The notes under the pieces were generated by a model, which worked only from the letters and a program-made list of their open reading frames with translations, searched no databases and was not told where the DNA came from. A stretch of DNA of 64,000 nucleotides. Source: Pseudonocardia endophytica. Lineage in GTDB: Bacteria > Actinomycetota > Actinomycetes > Mycobacteriales > Pseudonocardiaceae. Shown in pieces: positions 28,388 through 35,960 of the stretch (position 1 is the first letter of the stretch; each line of letters starts with the position of its first letter). The stretch is taken from NCBI RefSeq assembly GCF_004339565.1, contig NZ_SMFZ01000001.1:3472001-3536000 (forward strand), read 5' to 3'. The translations under genes were made by a program, and so were the position numbers.

Positions 28388-29845
28388 TCAGCGCGTGAAG
28401 ATCCGCCGCACGAGGAGCAGGAACAGCACGCCGAGCGCGACGGCCAGCGCCAGCCGGACGGTGATCCAGAGTGCACCGGTGAACGGCAGCACCGTCCCGA
28501 TCGCACAGATCACGATCCCCCCGGCCAGCGGGAGCGCGAGGACGGACTCGCGCCAGCTCGTCGGGGACACCCGGCGGCGCAGGATCGACGTGCCGATCGC
28601 CAGCGCCAGGTACGTCACCGGGAAACCGACGGCGACGGCAGTCAGGCCGCCGAGCTGCGCGAGCGCGACGGCGGCCAGCACACCGACGACGAGGCTCACC
28701 GGGCTGGCGACCGCGAGCCCGCCGCTGCGCGAGGACGCGAACACCAGGTGCACGTTGCCGAGGTAGGCCACGCTGATCACGGACCCGACGGCGGCGATCC
28801 CGACCGAGGCCACCAGCTCGCCCGGCGCGAACGACGCGGGCGCCAGGATCTGCAGCGCCCACGGCGAGAGCAGCGCCACGCCGCCCGCCAGCACCGTGGT
28901 GATCGCTCCGACGTCGCGCGCCGTCCGCTCCAGCGCCGCACCCCGCTGCTCCGGCGCCGTCCGGTAGACGACGGGCGCCCACGCGTTGTTCAGCGCCGCG
29001 ACGATCATGGCCGGGGAGGCGCCGACGAGCAGCGCGATCTGCAGGCGGCCGCCGTCGGCCTGGGACAGGTTCTGGGTGGCGACGATGATCAGCGCGTTCT
29101 GCGCCAGGAACAGCGCCACCAGGTGCGGGACGGCCGGGAGCCCGACCTTCAACGCATGCCGGAAGTCGCCCGGTTCGCCGCGCGGGCGACCGTCGCGCAG
29201 CGCGAGCCCGATCCCCGCCAGCCCGGAGAGCAGGTAGCCGAGCATCAGGCCGAACAGGTAGTCGTCGGCGTCGGTGCCGCGGACCGTCACCAGGACCAGC
29301 CCGATCAGCGGGCCGCCCAGCGTGGCCAGTGCGGACAGCGCGATGAACGGGACCGGACGGTCCAGGACCCGCAGGAACGACTGGGCGTTGAGCATCGTGC
29401 CGAACCCGGCGGCGCCGATCACGGCGAAGGCCAGGCCCGCCCGCCACGGCGTGCCGAGCACCGGTTCGCCCCAGAACGGACCGAGCGCCATCGCGACCAG
29501 GATCAGCGCGGTCGAGGCCGCGCTGCCGCGCAGCACCAGCGACCGTGCGCCCGCCGGGCCGGAGCGCTCCATGATCCCGTGCCGGGTGATCGCGGCGGCC
29601 ATGCCCAGCCCGCCGATCATGGCCCCCACCTGGACGACGGTCAGCGCGATCGCCACGACGCCGTACTCGGTCGCGCCGAGCAGACGGGTCACGAACGGCG
29701 TGACCACGACGGCGGCCAGGATCGGGGCGGCCGTGGCGATCGTGTAGAGCGAGCCGCGGCCCAGCACGTCCTTGCTGGCACCCGCGGCGGCGTCGCCGTC
29801 CGGAACGACCATGACCGGCTCCGAAGGGTCGGACGGGCGCGTCAT
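28388..29845 (-). CDS. Polysaccharide flippase, Wzx/MOP family
   Basis: This 485-residue protein has about 14 membrane segments and belongs to the oligosaccharide/lipid flippase group. The N-terminal GRGSLYTIATAAPILAAVVVTPFVTRLLGATEYGVVAIA is characteristic of Wzx-type proteins, and it is followed by the usual pairs of helices. It should flip a lipid-linked glycan across the membrane. ATG 29845 follows the pseC stop by one base, so it is the last gene of the pseB-pseC-wzx operon. This links the Pse-type sugar to a Wzx-exported glycan. Confidence 0.87.
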   Translation of the reverse strand: MTRPSDPSEPVMVVPDGDAAAGASKDVLGRGSLYTIATAAPILAAVVVTPFVTRLLGATEYGVVAIALTVVQVGAMIGGLGMAAAITRHGIMERSGPAGARSLVLRGSAASTALILVAMALGPFWGEPVLGTPWRAGLAFAVIGAAGFGTMLNAQSFLRVLDRPVPFIALSALATLGGPLIGLVLVTVRGTDADDYLFGLMLGYLLSGLAGIGLALRDGRPRGEPGDFRHALKVGLPAVPHLVALFLAQNALIIVATQNLSQADGGRLQIALLVGASPAMIVAALNNAWAPVVYRTAPEQRGAALERTARDVGAITTVLAGGVALLSPWALQILAPASFAPGELVASVGIAAVGSVISVAYLGNVHLVFASSRSGGLAVASPVSLVVGVLAAVALAQLGGLTAVAVGFPVTYLALAIGTSILRRRVSPTSWRESVLALPLAGGIVICAIGTVLPFTGALWITVRLALAVALGVLFLLLVRRIFTR

Positions 29846-29846
29846 T

Positions 29847-30977
29847 TCAGCTCCCGTACCCGAAGTACGCGCGGACCACGGACGCGACGCGGTCGACGTC
29901 GGCGTCGGTGAGGTCGGGGAACAGCGGCAGGGAGATCTCCTGCCGGTAGTACTCCTCGGCGACCGGGCACATCCCGCGCCGGTAGCCCAGGTCCTCGAAC
30001 ACCGGGTGCCAGTAGGCGGGCACGTAGTTCACCTGCACCCCGACCCCGGACGCCCGCAGGTGCTCGAACAGCTCGCGCCTGCGACCGTCGAGCACGCGCA
30101 GCGGGTAGAGGTGCCAGGCCGGGTCCGCGCCGTCGCGGCGCGACGGAGTCCGGACCTCGGGGACGTCCGCGAGCGCGGCGTCGTAGCGGGCGTGGATCTC
30201 CGCGCGGCGGGCGACGAACGCGTCCAGCCTCGTGAGCTGCGACGAGCCGAGCGCGGCCAGCAGGTCCGGCAGCCGGTAGTTCAGGCCGAACGCGTGCACC
30301 TCCTGGTGCCACGGCCCCTCGTCCGGGAAACGCTGCGCGTCGCGGTCGCGCACCAGGCCGTGGTTCCGGAAGCCCCTGGCCCCGGCGATCAGCGACGGCG
30401 ACGGGGACACGACCGCGCCGCCCTCGGCCGTCGTGAGGTTCTTCGTCGGGAAGAACGACAACGTCGTCAGGTCGGCCAGCTCACCGACCCGGTGCCCGTG
30501 CCAGCGCCCGCCCACCGAGTGCGCCGCGTCCTCGAGCAGCAGCGCACCCGCGTCGTGCGCGATGTCCGAGAGCACCGACGCGTCGATCGGGTGGCCGGCG
30601 TAGTCGACGCCCGCGATGACGGAGGTGGAGGCCGTCACCGCCGCCTTCGCCGCATCCGGGTCCAGGTTGCCGGTGTCATCGCAGACGTCGGCGAAGATCA
30701 CGTTCGCGCCGAGCAGTGCCGCCGTCGCCGCCGTCGCGACGAACGTCAGCGGCGCGACCACCACGTCCTGTCCCGGCCCCACCCCGGCCGCCGCGTACGC
30801 CACGTGCAGCGCGGCGGTGCCGCTGGTGACCGCGACGGCCGCGTTCCCGGTGACGGCGGCGAGGTCCTCCTCGAACCGCGTCACCGCCGGGCCGGTGGTG
30901 AGCCAGTCCGTGCCGAGCACAGCGGTGACGGCCGCGACGTCCTCGTCGGAGATCGACTGCCGGCCGTAGGGGAGCAC
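29847..30977 (-). CDS. pseC: PseC-type UDP-4-keto-sugar aminotransferase
   Basis: This 376-residue PLP enzyme belongs to the DegT/DnrJ/EryC1 family. It begins VLPYGRQSISDEDVAAV, as PseC-type enzymes do. Further parts are VTSGTAALHVAY, EDAAHSVGG, the PLP-lysine segment LSFFPTKNLTTAEGG, and VQVNYVPAYWHPVF near the C-terminus. It should aminate C4 of the 4-keto-L-sugar made by PseB. GTG 30977 overlaps the TAG stop of pseB by one base (TAGTG). A broader DegT assignment with another 4-keto substrate remains possible without the context. Confidence 0.88.
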   Translation of the reverse strand: MLPYGRQSISDEDVAAVTAVLGTDWLTTGPAVTRFEEDLAAVTGNAAVAVTSGTAALHVAYAAAGVGPGQDVVVAPLTFVATAATAALLGANVIFADVCDDTGNLDPDAAKAAVTASTSVIAGVDYAGHPIDASVLSDIAHDAGALLLEDAAHSVGGRWHGHRVGELADLTTLSFFPTKNLTTAEGGAVVSPSPSLIAGARGFRNHGLVRDRDAQRFPDEGPWHQEVHAFGLNYRLPDLLAALGSSQLTRLDAFVARRAEIHARYDAALADVPEVRTPSRRDGADPAWHLYPLRVLDGRRRELFEHLRASGVGVQVNYVPAYWHPVFEDLGYRRGMCPVAEEYYRQEISLPLFPDLTDADVDRVASVVRAYFGYGS

Positions 30978-31957
30978 TAGTCGAGCGCCTCCACCATCTC
31001 GCGCAGCTGCTCCGGCGAGAGCCACAGGTCGTTGGTGTCGCTGCGGTAGGCCTGACCGTCGGGCATCGGCTCCCCGTCCGGCGAGGTGTAACCCCACCCG
31101 GCGATGTAGGGCTCGACGACGTAGCGGTCGTCCAGGCGCAGCGTCCGCCGCGAGTCGTCCGCGGCGATCATCTCCTCGTGCAGCTTCTCCCCCGGCCGGA
31201 TCCCGATGTCGTGGGTCGACGCACCCGGCGCGATCGCCTCGGCCAGATCCGTCATCCGCATCGACGGGATCCGCGGCACGTACAGCTCGCCGCCCTGCAT
31301 CCGGTCGAACGAGTCGATCACGAACTGCACCGCCTGCGGCAGCGTGATCCAGAACCGGGTCATCCGCTTGTCCGTGATCGGCAGCGACTGCCCCTCCGCC
31401 GCGAGCCGCTTGAACAGCGGCACCACACTTCCCCGCGACCCGAGGACGTTGCCATAACGGACCACGGCGAACCGGGTCTCGTAGGCGGCCGCGTAGTGGT
31501 TCGCCGAGACGAACAGCCGGTCCGCGCACAGCTTCGTCGCACCGTAGAGGTTGATCGGCGACGACGCCTTGTCCGTGGACAGCGCCACGACCTTGCGCAC
31601 GCCCGAGTCGATCGCCGCCTCGACGACGTTCTGCGAGCCCTCGACGTTGGTCCGGATGAACTCGAACGGGTTGTACTCGGCCGTGTCCACCTGCTTCAAC
31701 GCGGCGGCGTGCACGACGTAGTCCACCCCGTGCATCGCGCGACGCAGGCGGGCCTGGTCGCGCACGTCACCGAGGAACCAGCGCAGCCGCGGGTCGTCGC
31801 CGAACAGCGACCGGCACTCGTACTGCTTGAGCTCGTCGCGGGACAGGATGACCAGCCGACGCGGGGAGTAGCGGTCCAGCAGGGCACGGACGAATGCCTT
31901 GCCGAAGGATCCCGTCCCGCCCGTGACCAGGACCGACGAGCCTTCGAGAACCGACAT
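30977..31957 (-). CDS. pseB: PseB, UDP-GlcNAc 4,6-dehydratase (inverting)
   Basis: This 326-residue short-chain dehydrogenase/reductase starts the pseudaminic acid route by dehydrating and C5-epimerising UDP-GlcNAc. Seen are the Rossmann loop VTGGTGSFGKAF, SRDELKQYE, and LKQVDTAEYNPFEFIRTNV. STDKASSPINLYGATKLCAD carries the YxxxK pair and PseB-specific context, and RPGEKLHEEMI lies near the end. ATG 31957 has GGAGG at a good distance. It heads an operon with pseC and the flippase, and is divergent from the cytidylyltransferase gene across a 72-base gap. Confidence 0.93.
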   Translation of the reverse strand: MSVLEGSSVLVTGGTGSFGKAFVRALLDRYSPRRLVILSRDELKQYECRSLFGDDPRLRWFLGDVRDQARLRRAMHGVDYVVHAAALKQVDTAEYNPFEFIRTNVEGSQNVVEAAIDSGVRKVVALSTDKASSPINLYGATKLCADRLFVSANHYAAAYETRFAVVRYGNVLGSRGSVVPLFKRLAAEGQSLPITDKRMTRFWITLPQAVQFVIDSFDRMQGGELYVPRIPSMRMTDLAEAIAPGASTHDIGIRPGEKLHEEMIAADDSRRTLRLDDRYVVEPYIAGWGYTSPDGEPMPDGQAYRSDTNDLWLSPEQLREMVEALD

Positions 31958-32029
31958 CACGCCTCCGTATCCACCCGATCCGAACCTCCCGGCATGATGG
32001 CACGCGATACACCGGGGGAAGGGACGCAG

Positions 32030-32755
32030 GTGCGGGTACACGCGGTCATCCAGGCGCGGACGGGGTCCACCCGGCTTCCCGGCAAGGTGCTGCGCCCGCT
32101 CGGCGGGCGACCGGTGCTCGAGCGCGTGGTGGCCGCCGCGCAGAAGGCCCCCGGCGTCGACGAGGTGCTGGTCGCGACGTCGACGGAGCCAGGGGACGAC
32201 CCGGTCGCCGATCTCGCGGCGCGGCTCGGCACGCGCGTCGTGCGCGGACCGGAGGACGACGTGCTGGCCCGGTTCGTGCTCGCCGCCGACGAGCACCCGT
32301 GCGACGCCGTGGTGCGACTCACGGCGGACTGCCCGATGCTCGACCCGGAACTCGTCGGGCTCGTCGTCGCCGCATGGGGCCAGGCCCCCGAGCACGACTA
32401 CGTCGCCACCACGCTCGTCCGCACCCTGCCCCGCGGCCTGGACGTCGAGCTCGCCCGCACCGACGCCCTGCGCTCCCTGGCCGCCACCGCGACCGGCTAC
32501 GACCGCGTACACGTCACCTCCGGTCTCTACGGCGACCCGCAGCGCTTCCGCTGCCTCGGCCTGGTCGTCTCCCCACCCGCCGACGACCTGCGGGTCACGC
32601 TCGACACGACCGAGGACGCCGACCTGCTCGACGGGCTGGTGTCCGAGCTCGGAGACCGCACCGGCTGGCGCGATCTGGTCGCCGTGCTGCGCGACCGCCC
32701 GGACCTGGTCGCCCGCAACGCGGGGGTGCGGCAGAAGCCGCTGGACGCGGGCTGA
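32030..32755 (+). CDS. pseF: SpsF/PseF-like cytidylyltransferase
   Basis: This 241-residue nucleotidyltransferase starts VRVHAVIQARTGSTRLPGKV, the CTP-binding signature of the SpsF/NeuA-like group. RGPEDDVLARF and RLTADCPMLDPEL, with its metal-binding Asp, follow. In nonulosonic acid loci such proteins activate the ulosonic acid with CTP, which would be the last step here. GTG 32030 is preferred because GGGGGAAGGGA lies 5-6 bases upstream; in-frame ATGs at 31994 and 31997 are alternatives. Its stop overlaps the next start by one base. The exact sugar is inferred from neighbours. Confidence 0.75.
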   Translation: MRVHAVIQARTGSTRLPGKVLRPLGGRPVLERVVAAAQKAPGVDEVLVATSTEPGDDPVADLAARLGTRVVRGPEDDVLARFVLAADEHPCDAVVRLTADCPMLDPELVGLVVAAWGQAPEHDYVATTLVRTLPRGLDVELARTDALRSLAATATGYDRVHVTSGLYGDPQRFRCLGLVVSPPADDLRVTLDTTEDADLLDGLVSELGDRTGWRDLVAVLRDRPDLVARNAGVRQKPLDAG

Positions 32756-34317
32756 TGCGGCTGCTGCTGCGCTGCGACGCCGGTCCGGCCACCGGGGTCG
32801 GGCACGCCGTCCGCTGCGCCGCCCTGGCCGAGGCCGCGATCGAGGCCGGGCACGACGTGTTCTGGTCCGGACGGCTCGACGGGCTCGACTGGCTGTGGAC
32901 CGGACTGTCCCGCACCGACCGGGACACCGGCACGCCGCCGCACCCGGGAGCCGGGGAGGCGGACCGGCCCGGCACCCTGCTCCCGCCCGCCGACTCCGCG
33001 GACGAGCTGGTCGCCCTGTGCCGCGAGCACCGGATCGACGCCGCGCACGTCGACCACTACCTGCTCGGCCCGGAACTGCGGGACGCGCTCAACCCGCACG
33101 GCGTCGTCCTGTCCACCGTGGAGGACTTCCACACCGGACGGCGGCCGGCCGACGTCGTGGTGGACCCGAACCTGGGCGCGGATGCCGTGCCCCGCCCCGA
33201 CGACGGGTCGCCCGTGCTGCTGCGCGGCCCCCGCTTCGCGCCGCTGCGCCGGTCCGTGCGGCGGGCCCGGACCACGCGGGAGGACCGGCTCAGTGGCCGG
33301 CGCGACTCGGGGACCGCGTCGACCGGCCCTGGCTCGGCAGGCGCCGCCGGCCCGACCGACCCGCCGCGCGTGCTCGTCGTCATGGGCGGCACCGACGCGG
33401 CCGGGCTGCTCGGCCGGGTCGTCTCCGCGCTCGCCGCGACCGGCGTCCCGGCCGACGTCGACGTCGTCGTGCCGCCCGGGCGCGAGCTCGCCGTCCCCGA
33501 CGGCTTCCGGACCGTCCCGCCACTGCCCGACCTGCCCGGCGCCGCGGCCGACGTCGACCTCGTCGTCAGCGCCGCGGGCACGACGGTCTGGGAGCTGTGC
33601 TGCGTCGGCGTCGCGATGGCGCTGGTGCGGGTCGCGGACAACCAGACCGAGGGCTACCGCGCCGTCACCGCCTCCGGAGTCGCCGCAGGCCTCGGATCCG
33701 CCGACGACCTGTCCCACCCGGACACGACGGCCACGCTGCGCCACCTGCTCACCGATCCCGACGCCCGCGCCGCCCTCGCCGCCCGTGCCCGCGACGTCGT
33801 CGACGGGCGCGGGGCCGACCGGATCCTGGACGCGCTGCGCACCGCGACCGGCGACCGGTCACTGTCCACACGTCCGGCCACATCCGACGATGCGGAGCTG
33901 CTGCTCGCCTGGCGCAACGACCCCGAGACCCGCCGGTGGTCGCGCACCCCGAGCCCGGTCACCGCCGTCGAACACCGGGCGTGGCTGGAACGCTCGCTGG
34001 CCGACGGCGACCGGATGCTGCTCGTCGTCTCCGACGCCGACGGCCCGGTCGGGACCGTGCGCTGGGACCACGACCCGGACGGCTGGGAGGTCTCGATCAC
34101 CGTCGCACCGCAGCGTCGCGGTTCCGGGCTCGCCGGCCCGCTCCTGGCCGCCGGCGAGCGCGCGCTGCGGGCCTCGACCGGCGCCGGAACGCCGGTGACG
34201 GCCGTCGTGCACCGGGACAACACGGCGTCGGCGCGCCTGTTCGCCCGCGCCGGCTACGCGCCTTCCGACGCCCCGGACGCCGACGGCTTCGGCACCCACC
34301 GCCGCACGCTGGACTGA
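32755..34317 (+). CDS. PseG-PseH fusion: UDP-sugar hydrolase and GNAT N-acetyltransferase
   Basis: This 520-residue two-domain protein covers two consecutive steps. Residues 1 to ~365 match PseG, a GT-B-like UDP-sugar hydrolase: MRLLLRCDAGPATGVGHAVR with the catalytic-type H17, VVMGGTDAAG, AAGTTVWELCCVGV and VADNQTEGY. Residues ~375-520 are a GNAT domain of PseH type: RPATSDDAELLLAWRNDPETRRW and later PQRRGSGLAGPLLAAGE. PseH acetylates the 4-amine and PseG then removes UDP, so the domain order is reversed relative to the reactions. A ~40-residue low-complexity linker near residues 165-200 sits inside the PseG part. ATG 32755 overlaps the upstream TGA. Confidence 0.88.
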   Translation: MRLLLRCDAGPATGVGHAVRCAALAEAAIEAGHDVFWSGRLDGLDWLWTGLSRTDRDTGTPPHPGAGEADRPGTLLPPADSADELVALCREHRIDAAHVDHYLLGPELRDALNPHGVVLSTVEDFHTGRRPADVVVDPNLGADAVPRPDDGSPVLLRGPRFAPLRRSVRRARTTREDRLSGRRDSGTASTGPGSAGAAGPTDPPRVLVVMGGTDAAGLLGRVVSALAATGVPADVDVVVPPGRELAVPDGFRTVPPLPDLPGAAADVDLVVSAAGTTVWELCCVGVAMALVRVADNQTEGYRAVTASGVAAGLGSADDLSHPDTTATLRHLLTDPDARAALAARARDVVDGRGADRILDALRTATGDRSLSTRPATSDDAELLLAWRNDPETRRWSRTPSPVTAVEHRAWLERSLADGDRMLLVVSDADGPVGTVRWDHDPDGWEVSITVAPQRRGSGLAGPLLAAGERALRASTGAGTPVTAVVHRDNTASARLFARAGYAPSDAPDADGFGTHRRTLD

Positions 34318-34321
34318 CGCG

Positions 34322-34744
34322 TCATCGGCGCGCGAACTCGGCGGCCGCCTTCAGCCCGTCGGCCTCCATCGTCACGTAGCGACGGAACCGCTTGCCCATC
34401 AGCAGGTTCAGCACGGGTGCGAGCAGCCCACGCATGTCGAGACCGAGCTCGATGCGGCTACGACCGCCGTCGCGCTTCCGCACGAGGTGCGAGCCGACCG
34501 TCGTGACGCCACCGGACGTCGTCGCCCAGACGAACGACTCGCCCGGCACGAGCTCCGTCACCGTCCACAGTGACGGCGGCAGTCCTGGTTGGACGACGCG
34601 GGCCCGCGCCCCGACCTCCAGCCGCCCGTCGAGCAGCTGCACCGACGTCATCGACGCCGTCCACTCCGGCCACGACGCCGGGTCCGCGACCACGGCCCAC
34701 AGCTGCTCGGCGTCCGCGTCGACGTGCCGCTCCACCGTGATCAT
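34322..34744 (-). CDS. SRPBCC-family (polyketide cyclase/START-like) protein
   Basis: This 140-residue single-domain protein starts MITVERHVDADAEQLWAVVADPASWPEW, the usual opening of SRPBCC proteins. It ends in a helix (GKRFRRYVTMEADGLKAAAEF) that lines the hydrophobic cavity in the family. Ligand unknown. ATG 34744 has GGGAGG upstream. The divergent TetR gene and two palindromes between the genes indicate control by that regulator. It converges on the PseG-PseH gene with 4 bases between stops. Confidence 0.85.
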   Translation of the reverse strand: MITVERHVDADAEQLWAVVADPASWPEWTASMTSVQLLDGRLEVGARARVVQPGLPPSLWTVTELVPGESFVWATTSGGVTTVGSHLVRKRDGGRSRIELGLDMRGLLAPVLNLLMGKRFRRYVTMEADGLKAAAEFARR

Positions 34745-34756
34745 CGAAGCCTCCCT

Positions 34757-34770
34757 GTACCAAGTGGTAC
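34757..34770. promoter_or_regulatory. TetR-type operator 1
   Basis: GTACCAAGTGGTAC: arms GTACCA and TGGTAC are perfect inverted repeats around AG. It lies 12 bases upstream of the SRPBCC start. Confidence 0.75.
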
Positions 34771-34776
34771 ACGACC

Positions 34777-34790
34777 GTACCATCTGGTAC
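34777..34790. promoter_or_regulatory. TetR-type operator 2
   Basis: GTACCATCTGGTAC: same arms as operator 1 around TC, centre 20 bases away, and ending directly at the ATG of the TetR gene. A bound repressor would block both divergent genes. Confidence 0.75.
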
Positions 34791-35387
34791 ATGCGCGAGG
34801 AACTCCTGAACGCCGTGATCGAGCACGCCGCCGACCACGGCATCGCCGACCGGAGCCTGCGCACGATCGCCGACGCGATCGGGACCAGCCACCGGATGCT
34901 GATCTATCACTTCGGGAGCCGGGAGGGCCTGCTCGCCGCCGTGGTCGCGGCTGTGGAGGCCGGACAGCGCGAGGTGCTCGCCGAGCTGGACCGCAGCGGG
35001 CACGACGACCCGCACGAGGTCGGTATGCACTTCTGGTCGCTCGTGACCGGGCCTGCGATGCGCTACGGGCCGCTGTTCTTCGAGCTCGCGACGCACGCGA
35101 TGCAGCGCAGGCCGCACGCCGAGTCGATGCGCGCGGAGATGGTCGAACCGTGGCTCGAGCCGCTCACCCGGCTGATGGTCCGCGGCGGCGACGACCCACG
35201 GCGGGCCCGCATCCACGCACGGCTGGCGCTGGCGACGTCGCGCGGCCTGCTGCACGACGCGCTCGTCACCGGCGACCTGGACGCGGCGAACGAGGCGATG
35301 GCCGAGTTCACGGACGCGATGCTGGCGTCCGTCCGGACGGATGAGTCCCGCGCCACGTCGCGCCCTGCAACGCCGTCCGGTGACTAG
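34791..35387 (+). CDS. TetR-family transcriptional regulator
   Basis: This 198-residue protein has an N-terminal TetR helix-turn-helix at residues ~5-50 (SLRTIADAIGTSHRMLIYHFGSREGLLAAV) and a variable ligand domain. ATG 34791 follows the second palindrome immediately, leaving no room for a ribosome-binding site, so the transcript may be leaderless. It is probably a self-regulating repressor of the SRPBCC gene. Its TAG stop is part of the -10 element of the bioY promoter. Confidence 0.9.
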   Translation: MREELLNAVIEHAADHGIADRSLRTIADAIGTSHRMLIYHFGSREGLLAAVVAAVEAGQREVLAELDRSGHDDPHEVGMHFWSLVTGPAMRYGPLFFELATHAMQRRPHAESMRAEMVEPWLEPLTRLMVRGGDDPRRARIHARLALATSRGLLHDALVTGDLDAANEAMAEFTDAMLASVRTDESRATSRPATPSGD

Positions 35388-35390
35388 CCT
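35385..35390 (+). promoter_or_regulatory. -10 element of a probable leaderless promoter for the bioY operon
   Basis: TAGCCT, 6 bases, then GTG 35397. The element overlaps the TAG stop codon of the TetR gene. It is identical to the hexamer before the first Emb gene. Confidence 0.6.
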
Positions 35391-35396
35391 CATCGC

Positions 35397-35960
35397 GTGG
35401 CCCGATCAGCACTGCCCGCCGCGGACCTCGCGCGCGTCGTCGTCTTCGCCGCGTTCATCGCCGTGCTCGGGCTGTTCCCCGGTGTCCCGGTCGGTGGGCT
35501 CGTCCCGATCGTCGTGCAGAACATCGGCCCGCTGCTGGCCGGCGCGATCCTCGGGTGGAAGCGCGGCACGGCGGCCGTGGCGCTGTTCCTCGCGATCACG
35601 GCGATCGGGCTGCCGCTGCTGTCCGGTGGTCGCGGCGGGATCGCACCGTTCGTCGGGCCGAGCGCGGGGTTCCTGTTCGGCTGGCTGCTCTCCGCGCTGG
35701 TCACCGGGCTGGTCGTGGAACGGGCGGTTCGTCGACGCCTGCCGGTGCTGCTGCTGGCGACGTTCCTCGGCGTCGTGGCCGACTACGTGATCGGCATCCC
35801 GGTGTACGGGGCCTTCCTCGGCAGCCTCGGCGCGGGCGTCGTCCAGTCGCTGGTGTTCGTGCCCGGTGACCTGGTCAAGCTCGTCCTGGCGGCAGTGATC
35901 GCCGGCCTCGTCCACCGCGCGCTGCCCGACCTGTTGCCCCGGCGCGCGTCCGTCTCGTGA
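35397..35960 (+). CDS. bioY: Biotin transporter substrate-binding subunit BioY
   Basis: This 187-residue membrane protein with six helices matches BioY, the S component of the biotin ECF transporter. Visible are VVFAAFIAVLGLFPGVPVGGLVPIVVQNIGPLLAGAILG near the N-terminus, LPLLSGGRGGIAPFVGPSAGFLFGW, and FVPGDLVKLVLAAV near the end. The ATPase and transmembrane partners lie at the end of the same operon. The GTG start is fixed by the leaderless promoter spacing. The next gene overlaps its stop (GTGA). Confidence 0.93.
   Translation: MARSALPAADLARVVVFAAFIAVLGLFPGVPVGGLVPIVVQNIGPLLAGAILGWKRGTAAVALFLAITAIGLPLLSGGRGGIAPFVGPSAGFLFGWLLSALVTGLVVERAVRRRLPVLLLATFLGVVADYVIGIPVYGAFLGSLGAGVVQSLVFVPGDLVKLVLAAVIAGLVHRALPDLLPRRASVS

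Noticed and set aside
32030-32755. Calling the cytidylyltransferase a spore-coat protein from its SpsF resemblance
   Set aside because: The SpsF name refers to the family. The overlap with the PseG-PseH gene and divergence from pseB argue for activation of a nonulosonic acid, so it is described as PseF-like.
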